This document shows positions 1-6,160 of a stretch of DNA of 13,305 nucleotides, piece after piece (within the stretch, counting starts at the first letter, position 1; every line of letters begins with the position of its first letter). The position numbers and the translations under genes were made by a program. The notes under the pieces were generated by a model. The model did no database searches. It was not told the DNA's origin and was given only the letters and a program-made list of their open reading frames with translations. The DNA comes from Thiopontia sp964551545 (lineage in GTDB: Bacteria > Pseudomonadota > Gammaproteobacteria > GCF-002020875). Location of the stretch: positions 1 through 13,305 of the forward strand of contig CAZKCT010000054.1 of assembly GCA_964551545.1 (NCBI GenBank), given 5' to 3'.

Positions 1-2
1 AG

Positions 3-692
3 ATCAGTTCAGATTGCTTCTCCTGCCATACCCCTTTCTTGGGAAGCCCCTCCGAAAAGTGTATGGAGTGCCATCGTATCGATGAGATTGGAATCAAATC
101 CACTCAAGGTGAGGCCATCCAGAAAGAAGATTCACAGATAGATTTTCATCAAGAGTTGATTACAGCAGATTGTGTTGCCTGCCACAGTGATCACCAAGGG
201 GTGAAACCATTTCGCACAGCTAACCGATTCTCACACCACCTGTTGAATCCATCGATTCAGCAGAGATGCTCCAACTGTCATGCTACCCCAATGGATCAAG
301 TGCATGCTAAAACCAAGAAGAACTGTAGTGCCTGCCACACAGAAGACTCCTGGTTATCTGCCCATTTTGATCATCAGGAATATTTCCGTTTTGATCGTTA
401 TCATGATGCAGAGTGCAGCGTCTGCCATGAGTCTAGTGACTATTCACAATACACCTGCTACGGATGCCATGAGCATTCGGAATGGAATGTTCGTGGTGAA
501 CATCTGGAGGAAGGAATCAATGACTATGAGGTTTGCGTTGAGTGTCATCGCAGTGGGGATGAGGATGAGGCCGAGTGGTTGTGGCGACAAAAGCGCCTGC
601 AGAAGAGGGGAAGTGATGGTGGGCAACCGTATCGATATTATGGATACGAAGATGAAGATGAAGATGAAGATGAAGATGAAGATGATGACTGA
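3..692 (+). CDS. Multiheme cytochrome c, C-terminal part (5' end outside window)
   Basis: A secreted-type multiheme c cytochrome, presumably a periplasmic or outer-surface electron carrier. The frame is open to the left edge and a heme motif (CFSCH, 15-29) lies before the first possible internal start, a TTG at 39. The gene therefore begins outside the window, and the signal peptide cannot be checked. Eight CXXCH motifs are visible: CFSCH, CMECH, CVACH, CSNCH, CSACH, CSVCH, CYGCH and CVECH. Many extra histidines could act as distal heme ligands. The close CXXCH spacing resembles the cytochrome c3/c7 superfamily more than mono-heme c. The last CXXCH is followed by a charged Arg/Lys-rich linker and a tail of six Glu-Asp pairs plus two Asp, encoded by a perfect hexanucleotide repeat. 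No membrane helix is seen in the visible part. The electron partner is unknown. The multiheme assignment is secure; the exact family is not. Confidence 0.9.
   Translation: MSSDCFSCHTPFLGSPSEKCMECHRIDEIGIKSTQGEAIQKEDSQIDFHQELITADCVACHSDHQGVKPFRTANRFSHHLLNPSIQQRCSNCHATPMDQVHAKTKKNCSACHTEDSWLSAHFDHQEYFRFDRYHDAECSVCHESSDYSQYTCYGCHEHSEWNVRGEHLEEGINDYEVCVECHRSGDEDEAEWLWRQKRLQKRGSDGGQPYRYYGYEDEDEDEDEDEDDD
648..683 (+). repeat. Hexanucleotide microsatellite (GAAGAT)x6
   Basis: Six perfect tandem copies of GAAGAT in frame encode (Glu-Asp)6 at the extreme C-terminus of the multiheme cytochrome, followed by two Asp codons and the stop. Because the unit is 6 bp, copy-number change would alter tail length without a frameshift. 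Confidence 0.95.
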
Positions 693-722
693 TCGATCTG
701 TGATAGGAAACTGGATCGATCA
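690..722 (+). terminator. 9-bp perfect stem-loop over the cytochrome stop codon
   Basis: TGATCGATC (690-698) is the exact reverse complement of GATCGATCA (714-722), with a 15-nt loop. The left arm includes the TGA stop of the cytochrome gene. No T-tract follows, so it is not a classic intrinsic terminator. It may be a 3' end stabiliser or a weak terminator. The rest of the gap to 884 holds no gene that I can support. Confidence 0.35.
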
Positions 723-884
723 AATCCAAATTGAGGAAAGGTTAATCTTAAGGTTCTATTAAGCTTCCCACCGTGGAGTGCACTGTATCGAATAGCCAAT
801 GGGTAAGAAACGAGATGCTAGGCGTTTTCTTTAATCGTCAGCAATGTTGATTGTGGGAAATTTTAATTATTTCGTGGATTTCCA

Positions 885-2189
885 CTATTTCTTGCGCGGG
901 ATCCCAAAGCGTTGACGCCGCATCCACAGTGCCTTGCGGCTAATCCCCAGCCGTTTTGCCAGTTCGGTTTCGGTCATCTGCTCCTGGTGCTGCAGTACGA
1001 AACTCCGGAAATACTCCTCAAGCGATAGCTTCTCATCAATCTCCTGTTCAGACTGGCCACTGCCGACATTGTGATCAATGGAGAGTAGGTCTGGAGTGAT
1101 TGCGCTTGACTCACAGAGCAGTGCGGCACGCTCCATGGTATTGGCCAGCTCTCGAACATTGCCAGGCCAGCGGTATCGGCGGATGGCATCAAAAGACTCT
1201 TTGCTGATTTTCAGAGGCTGGATGTTGAGTTGCTGGCAGCTCTTCTTGAGCAGGAAGAGAGCAAGTAGGGTGATGTCATCCTCACGATGGCGTAGCGGAG
1301 GCGGGGTGATCTCGATCACCCGAAGGCGGAAGTAGAGATCGCTACGAAATCGTTCCTGCTGGACCAGCTTGCGTAGATCCTGGTGGGTTGATGCAATGAT
1401 GCGGATGTTGCTGCTGCCACTGTTGTCATATTCGCTGGATTGGAGCAGTTGTAACAGGCGTCCCTGTGCGGAGAGCGGTAATTCCCCAATCTCGTCAAGG
1501 AAGAGGGTGCCTCCATCGGCCTCATCAATCAGGCATCGATCCTCTGGGCTGCTGCTGCGGTTGAGGCCAAACAGTTGGGATTCCATCATGTCCTTGGAGA
1601 CCGAGGCGCAGCTGAAGGTCACAAACGGGTCCCTGGCTCGTTGGCTTTTTGCGTGTAGCGCGCGTGCAACGAGCTCTTTTCCGGTGCCTGATTCACCAAT
1701 GATCAATACCGTGCTGTCGGTTGGGGCGACTCGGTCGATGCGTTGAAACATCTTCTCCATCTTCTCGCTTTTTCCGATCATCTCGTCGACGGGATAGATG
1801 GTGGAGAGATCCTTCTGCAGCGCCTCGCGTGACTTTTGGTCTCTTCGTTCACGTAGTGCCCGATCAATCACGATGAGCATCTCTTCATGGTTGAATGGCT
1901 TGGAGATGTAGTCGGTCGCACCCATCCGCATCGCTTTGACAGCCGACTCCACGCCGGCGTAGCTGGTCATCATGATGACCGGGGTGGGAGTGGCAAGTTG
2001 AATGATTTCTGTGCCGGGTACGCCGGGGAGCCGGATGTCGCTAATGATGAGCTGGAAGTCGCTGAGATTGAGCGCCGTGGCCCCTTCGACGGAGTCGGTC
2101 GTGGTGACCTCATAGTCGTTCCGCTGGAGCAGTTTGGTCAGTGCATCACGGATGATTTGTTCGTCTTCAATAACTAGAATCTTATTCAT
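885..2189 (-). CDS. NtrC-family response regulator, CbrB-like, lacking GAFTGA
   Basis: Cytoplasmic transcription regulator of 434 aa, partner of the histidine kinase immediately upstream. It has a receiver domain at residues 1-120 (acidic pair E8/D9, phospho-acceptor D51, T75, K97). An AAA+ ATPase domain follows at about 135-370, with Walker A GESGTGK at 165-171, Walker B ending LFLDE at 229-233, an arginine-finger region RFRSDLYFRLR at 280-290, and WPGNVREL at 341-348. A Fis-type helix-turn-helix closes the protein at about 405-432. The loop that normally carries GAFTGA, the sigma-54 contact, is absent: FG at 207-208 runs into a Ser-rich stretch (RSSSPED) and is about four residues shorter than in E. 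coli NtrC before the ADGG motif. It may therefore not work with sigma-54 in the usual way, as known for Rhodobacter capsulatus NtrC and for TyrR. The gene starts 14 nt after the kinase stop with only a weak ribosome binding site, which suggests coupled translation. No clear terminator follows. Confidence 0.95.
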   Translation of the reverse strand: MNKILVIEDEQIIRDALTKLLQRNDYEVTTTDSVEGATALNLSDFQLIISDIRLPGVPGTEIIQLATPTPVIMMTSYAGVESAVKAMRMGATDYISKPFNHEEMLIVIDRALRERRDQKSREALQKDLSTIYPVDEMIGKSEKMEKMFQRIDRVAPTDSTVLIIGESGTGKELVARALHAKSQRARDPFVTFSCASVSKDMMESQLFGLNRSSSPEDRCLIDEADGGTLFLDEIGELPLSAQGRLLQLLQSSEYDNSGSSNIRIIASTHQDLRKLVQQERFRSDLYFRLRVIEITPPPLRHREDDITLLALFLLKKSCQQLNIQPLKISKESFDAIRRYRWPGNVRELANTMERAALLCESSAITPDLLSIDHNVGSGQSEQEIDEKLSLEEYFRSFVLQHQEQMTETELAKRLGISRKALWMRRQRFGIPRKK

Positions 2190-2203
2190 AATGACTTTTT
2201 ATA

Positions 2204-5137
2204 TTATTGAAATGGAATGGATATTGTCGCAGTTGTTCCAATCTTTTTTTGTGATTGAAGGGTGATGGACCCGCCGTGCTCTTCAATGATTCTATGAACA
2301 ATAGAGAGCCCCAGTCCGGTGCCCTGCCCTGCGGGTTTGGTGGTGACGAAGGGGTCGAAAACGGTCTCCAGATTCTCTTCCGGGATGCCCTCACCGTGAT
2401 CAATTACTCGGATGATTGCGTACTGGTCGGCCTCTTTTGATGTCTCAATTGTCACCGTCGATCCGGGGCTGGAGGCGTCTGCGGCATTGCTTAGAAGGTT
2501 GATCATCACCTGTGTCATCGCCTGTTGATCCCCCTCTACCTCAAGCCCATTCGGAGCGTGGTAGAGGAACTCAATCTCTTTGCTCTGGTACGTCAGTCCA
2601 ACGAGGTGAATGGCCGTTTGAATGATCTCAGAGAGTTTGAATTGCTCACGATTCTTCAACTGGAAGTCACTGCGGCTAAAGTGGGTCAGTGTCTTGAGGA
2701 TATGGCTGATCCGTTCGGTCTGGGCCAGAATGTCATTGTAGGCCGCTCCCGTCTCATCTTCTTGGTCTGATGGGGCAAGATGTTGAAGGTTTTGAACAAT
2801 GCAAGAGATCCCCGTCACTGGGTTCCCGATCTCATGCGCTACCCCTGCAGCGAGTCGACCAATGGAGGCGAGGCGGTCACTGTGTGCCAGTCCAGACTCT
2901 AGCTGCTTCAGCTCGGTGACATCCTCAATCAGGATGACGGTTCCTTGATGGGTGTTGGATGATCCATGATAAGGCTCGGTATAGAAGGAGCGGTGCAGGT
3001 TGAACCAGGCATCTCGTTGATCGAGTGGGGCATGGATGCGGTAGAGGTGGCTCTTTTCTGCGTTGAGCAGTTGCATCATCAGGCCGTGCCAGGGGTTATC
3101 GAGAGCTGCCAGATTCTGGCGTCGGGCACGCTGTGCCTCAATGCCGGTCAGGGTCTCCATCATGTTATTCCAGATCATGATGTTTTGATCATCATCCACG
3201 ACACAGACCCCGATCGGAAGCTTCTGCAGGATTTGGCGCTGCATTCTCCGTAGCTCATCCAGTTCGGCGTTGAGGCCCATCAGCTCGGTGTTAGAGTTCT
3301 CGAGTCGCTCCTCCATGTAGTGGATGGAGTCTGCCAGTGCGGTCTTCCCTTCGGTATCGAGTTGAAGGCGTTGGTTGATGATGACGTGGGCCAGCTGAGG
3401 GCCGATCAGCCCCGACAGATTCTGCTCCAGGCGTTCGCGAAGCTTCTGGAGCTCTGTGGGGCGAGACTCCTCGGTGGAGAGTTCTAGCTCTTCTAGTGCC
3501 TGGGATACCTCACGCTGGGCGGTGACCAGCCCCAAACTGGCGGCCAGTGCATCCCGGAATTCTGCGGGAGAGTTTGCAGAGACGGTCCCCTGTCGAGGAA
3601 GAAAGCTGTCGGTGCAGCAGGCGTAAGCAGCCTGAGATTCTGCCTCGGATTGCCGAGTTAAAAGGCTGATTGCAACAAAGAGTGTGCCGTTGATAGAGAG
3701 AGAGAGGAGCGTGGAAAATTCCCACGACTCCATGCCGGTTGCTGCATGGAGATTGAGCCAGTGTGGAGGCAGTGCAGTTACCCCGGAGCTGTCCAGTAGG
3801 GGGAAGATCAGGGTGATGAACCAGGCGGTGATACCCCCCACCAATCCGAAAATCAGCCCGATTCGGGTTGCCTCGCGCCAGTAGAGCAGTCCGATGATAC
3901 CGGGGATGAATTGAATCACTGCAACGAAGGAGATCAGCCCGAGTTGTACCAACCCTTCATTGTGTTGCAGGAAGGTATAGAAGAGATAGCCGGAGAAGAT
4001 GATAAGGACCACCAGAGAGCGCCGTACCCAGAGCAGCCACTGGTAGAGGTTGACGGTGGGTGCAGGGTAGTTGACTGGCAATAGCAGATGGTTGAGCACC
4101 ATTGAGGAGAGTGCCAGCGTGGTGACGATGATCATCGAACTGGCTGCAGAGAGCCCGCCGATAAAAGTGAGAATGGGCAGCCACTCGATCTCGCTCTGTA
4201 GTGCGATACCGAGTACATAATAGTCTGCAGGAATCTCGGGAACGGTCTCCTCACCAGCCCATAGCAGGAGTGGAATGGAGAGATTGAATAGTAGCAGGAA
4301 GAGCGGAAAGGCCCAGCTTGCTGTCCGTAAGTGACGGCTGTTGAGATTCTCGGAGAAGATCATGTGGAACTGTCGCGGTAGCAGGAAGGCGGCAGCAAAG
4401 GCGAGAAATAGCAGTGTGGCCCAGGGGCCATCCTGGATAGGGCGGTAGAGTGATTCAACTGCCTCCGGGTGATCCTGTAGCCACTCATTCAGTCCCTCCA
4501 TGCCTCCAAAGAGTCCAAACAGGGCCACCAATGCAACAGAGAGGATCGCGACCAGTTTGACCAGACTCTCGAACGCGATGGCAAGCACCAGTCCATGGTG
4601 TTTCTCCCGGCTGGAGATGTGTTTGGCGCCAAATAAAATCGAGAAGAAGATGATGAGCAGGCAGTATCCAAAAGCGATCATCTCTGAGGGAATTTCGTCG
4701 GTGAGGATGTGTAGTGACTCGGTAATGGCACGGATCTGTAGTGCCAGATAGGGGAGCGTGCCAATCAGCATAAACAGCGTAACCAGCACACCGGCGAGTT
4801 GACTACGGTAGCGGAAGGCAAACAGATCGGCTAGAGAGGAGAGTTGGTGCTCACTGGTCAGGCGCAGAATTGGACGCAACAGTACAGGGGTCAGGAGAAA
4901 GGCAAAGGTGGCCCCAATATAGATGGCGATGAATTGAAAGCCGTGGGACTGGGCGAACCCGACGGAGCCATAGAAGCTCCAGGAGGTGGCATAGACCCCG
5001 AGAGAGAGGGTATAGACCCAGGGGTTGTTGATCCAGCGGTTGGGGATAATGCCCCGATCGGCAATGTGCGCAATCAGGGATAGAGCGAGTAGATAGATGA
5101 TCCCTGCAGTAAAGAGGAGTGAGAGGTCACCGGTCAT
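2204..5137 (-). CDS. CbrA-like sensor histidine kinase with Na+/solute symporter domain
   Basis: Inner-membrane sensor kinase of 977 aa with the architecture and length of Pseudomonas CbrA (about 980 aa). Residues 1-495 contain about 13 hydrophobic helices of the sodium:solute symporter (SLC5-like) type, for example near 4-26, 40-58, 113-135, 181-212, 317-345 and 474-492. A linker with helical, coiled-coil-like segments (about 535-640) leads to a PAS domain near 633-745. The HisKA domain has its phosphorylatable His at 768 (VAHEIGNP). The HATPase domain shows the N box (NLLSNAAD, 880-887), the G1 box DHGEG (913-917), the F box VFDPF (926-930) and the G2 box GTGLGL (939-944). All catalytic motifs look intact. 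The start overlaps the upstream small membrane protein by 11 nt, and the cognate regulator follows after 14 nt. In Pseudomonas, CbrAB controls carbon/nitrogen use; a similar carbon-status role here is inference. The ligand is unknown. The adjacent lactate genes make a carboxylate conceivable, but nothing in the sequence proves it. Confidence 0.95.
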   Translation of the reverse strand: MTGDLSLLFTAGIIYLLALSLIAHIADRGIIPNRWINNPWVYTLSLGVYATSWSFYGSVGFAQSHGFQFIAIYIGATFAFLLTPVLLRPILRLTSEHQLSSLADLFAFRYRSQLAGVLVTLFMLIGTLPYLALQIRAITESLHILTDEIPSEMIAFGYCLLIIFFSILFGAKHISSREKHHGLVLAIAFESLVKLVAILSVALVALFGLFGGMEGLNEWLQDHPEAVESLYRPIQDGPWATLLFLAFAAAFLLPRQFHMIFSENLNSRHLRTASWAFPLFLLLFNLSIPLLLWAGEETVPEIPADYYVLGIALQSEIEWLPILTFIGGLSAASSMIIVTTLALSSMVLNHLLLPVNYPAPTVNLYQWLLWVRRSLVVLIIFSGYLFYTFLQHNEGLVQLGLISFVAVIQFIPGIIGLLYWREATRIGLIFGLVGGITAWFITLIFPLLDSSGVTALPPHWLNLHAATGMESWEFSTLLSLSINGTLFVAISLLTRQSEAESQAAYACCTDSFLPRQGTVSANSPAEFRDALAASLGLVTAQREVSQALEELELSTEESRPTELQKLRERLEQNLSGLIGPQLAHVIINQRLQLDTEGKTALADSIHYMEERLENSNTELMGLNAELDELRRMQRQILQKLPIGVCVVDDDQNIMIWNNMMETLTGIEAQRARRQNLAALDNPWHGLMMQLLNAEKSHLYRIHAPLDQRDAWFNLHRSFYTEPYHGSSNTHQGTVILIEDVTELKQLESGLAHSDRLASIGRLAAGVAHEIGNPVTGISCIVQNLQHLAPSDQEDETGAAYNDILAQTERISHILKTLTHFSRSDFQLKNREQFKLSEIIQTAIHLVGLTYQSKEIEFLYHAPNGLEVEGDQQAMTQVMINLLSNAADASSPGSTVTIETSKEADQYAIIRVIDHGEGIPEENLETVFDPFVTTKPAGQGTGLGLSIVHRIIEEHGGSITLQSQKKIGTTATISIPFQ

Positions 5138-5327
5138 GGCTGGGCCTACGGTGGTTGAGTAGGGCGATCAGAATAATCACGCCAGACCAGAGCAGATAGG
5201 GGGTATACCAAGGGCTTTCAGAGCTGCTCCACCACTGCACCAGTGGTGATGCAATCATCAGCAATGCCAGTGCCGTAACCAGGATGGCTGGAAGGGGATG
5301 ATCTTTGCTGTTGGGGCCATTATGCAT
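5127..5327 (-). CDS. Small two-helix membrane protein upstream of CbrA-like kinase (CbrX-like)
   Basis: A 66-aa protein with two predicted transmembrane segments (about residues 12-32 and 41-57), a short polar N-terminus and a basic C-terminal tail (NHRRPSHDR). That tail suggests a cytoplasmic C-terminus by the positive-inside rule. It overlaps the start of the kinase by 11 nt, a usual sign of translational coupling. I recall that Pseudomonas cbrA is likewise preceded by a small overlapping membrane-protein gene (cbrX). The match here is in position, size and topology, and I cannot test sequence homology. It is likely a partner or assembly factor of the kinase membrane domain, or simply couples its translation. 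The ATG start has no strong Shine-Dalgarno sequence. A plausible promoter lies about 50-75 nt upstream. Confidence 0.72.
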   Translation of the reverse strand: MHNGPNSKDHPLPAILVTALALLMIASPLVQWWSSSESPWYTPYLLWSGVIILIALLNHRRPSHDR

Positions 5328-5344
5328 GCTCGAAGTGTATCGGG

Positions 5345-5361
5345 TGTTACGAATGGTAACA
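5345..5361. promoter_or_regulatory. Inverted repeat TGTTAC-N5-GTAACA upstream of the kinase operon
   Basis: Perfect 6-bp arms (5345-5350 and 5356-5361) around a 5-bp centre lie 18 bp before the start of the small membrane protein gene and downstream of the predicted promoter. Size and symmetry fit a dimeric repressor operator, but no regulator can be named. Confidence 0.4.
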
Positions 5362-5375
5362 ATCGGGGGTGGCTA

Positions 5376-5402
5376 TTTTTATCTCTAAGCGGGGAGTGTC
5401 AA
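5376..5402 (-). promoter_or_regulatory. Candidate sigma-70 promoter for the small protein/kinase/regulator operon
   Basis: On the minus strand a perfect -35 hexamer TTGACA (5397-5402) is followed after 15 nt by an A/T-rich TAAAAA (5376-5381) that could be a -10. Spacing is shorter than the ideal 17 and the -10 matches only partly. The predicted transcript would start near 5369, giving a leader of about 40 nt that contains the inverted repeat at 5345-5361. Confidence 0.4.
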
Positions 5403-5462
5403 CGACCATCGGCTAAAAGTCGGTGGCCTGGTTGTGGTGCGGCACTGGTGGACAACTGTTTG

Positions 5463-5957
5463 CTATGAGAAGCAGTCGTCCACCAGGTAGAGGATAGAGC
5501 GGTAGGGGATGCCGCTATGGCGGGAGAGGCCAATTTCGCAGGTGCGGCTGGCGGAGTAGCCCTGATGACACCCTTCGGGAATCTGTTGCTTGAGGCGAGA
5601 GAGCGCAGCGGCATTCAGCTCTGGTGTTGTGAACCCCTTGTCACCTGAAAATCCACAGCACCCCTCCTCTTCGGGTTGAAAGAGCTGTTTGGCGCAGCGC
5701 GATGCAAGCTCGACAAAATCCGATTCCAGACCCTGTTTGCGAGCGCTGCAAGGAATGTGAAGTGCAACTTGATCCAGCTCTTGGATCTGCTTCATTCGAG
5801 GAACGAGCTCCTGTAGCGCAAATCGAACGGGGTCGAGCAGTTGGATGGGTCGAGTAAAGTCGTTGCTCATCCGTGCAGTGCAAGGACTGGTATCGCAAAG
5901 TACCGGAATGACTCCCTGCTCAGATAGATTCCATAGTTGTTCCTCCAGGGTCTTCAA
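5463..5957 (-). pseudogene. dld: C-terminal fragment of FAD/Fe-S D-lactate dehydrogenase
   Basis: This is only the last ~165 residues of a respiratory FAD- and Fe-S-containing D-lactate dehydrogenase (Dld-II/GlcD-GlcF fusion type, normally over 900 aa). The fragment carries the distinctive C-terminal CCG domain: CDTSPC (about residues 21-26), HIPC (about 68-71), CCGFSGDKGF (about 99-108) and the family ending ASRTCEIGLSRHSGIPY followed by YLVDDC. The reading frame is intact to its TAG stop but closes upstream at a TGA at 5964-5966. No FAD-binding domain lies in any frame beyond it, because that DNA belongs to lutA on the other strand. A TTG at 5955-5957 is the only available start and is not a credible native one. 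A protein made from this piece would lack the FAD site and could not oxidise lactate. The break coincides with the lutA break, so one event probably caused both. Confidence 0.88.
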
Positions 5958-6160
5958 CCTCGATCAAACAACCGGAGATCTCCGGGGCGATGGTGCATGA
6001 CAAGGTGGAGTCGCTCAATGCGACTCAGGCAGAACGGGTGATCAGTCAAGACTGTGGCTGCTTGATGAATATTGGTGGCGCACTGGAGAAGCAGAGGCAT
6101 CCGGTGCGGCCACAACATATCGCTGAATTTTTGCTGGAGCGAACCCGTGACGATCGCTGA
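5957..6160 (+). pseudogene. lutA: C-terminal fragment of lactate oxidation subunit LutA
   Basis: A 67-codon open stretch in the frame ending at the TGA at 6158-6160 matches the C-terminus of LutA/LldE/YkgE, the Cys-rich (CCG-domain) subunit of the LutABC L-lactate oxidation complex. Diagnostic pieces are KQPEISGAMVHDKV, DCGCLMNIGG and RPQHIAEFL. Family members are about 240-260 aa and have a CCGFGG-type motif just before this part. Here that motif and everything upstream are missing, and the similarity stops at about 5957-5963 where the dld fragment begins on the opposite strand. The fragment overlaps the lutB start by 14 nt, the arrangement expected of an original lutABC operon. The stretch has no start codon of its own in a sensible place, so no functional LutA can come from this locus as it stands. 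Confidence 0.87.

Noticed and set aside
39..692. Treating the cytochrome as complete with the TTG start at 39
   Set aside because: A heme motif (CFSCH, 15-29) lies in frame upstream and the frame is open to the window edge, so the real start is outside.
5399..5614. A 71-codon minus-strand frame overlapping the dld fragment
   Set aside because: It is out of frame with the recognised CCG domain of dld and has low-complexity composition.
5950..5970. An insertion sequence or prophage att site at the dld/lutA break
   Set aside because: No transposase, terminal inverted repeat or flanking direct repeat is visible at the junction. A simple deletion or assembly join fits better.
6072..6146. The upstream ATG at 6072 as the lutB start
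   Set aside because: The added 25 residues lie inside lutA coding sequence and match no LutB homologue. The GTG at 6147 has a good ribosome binding site and fits the family length.
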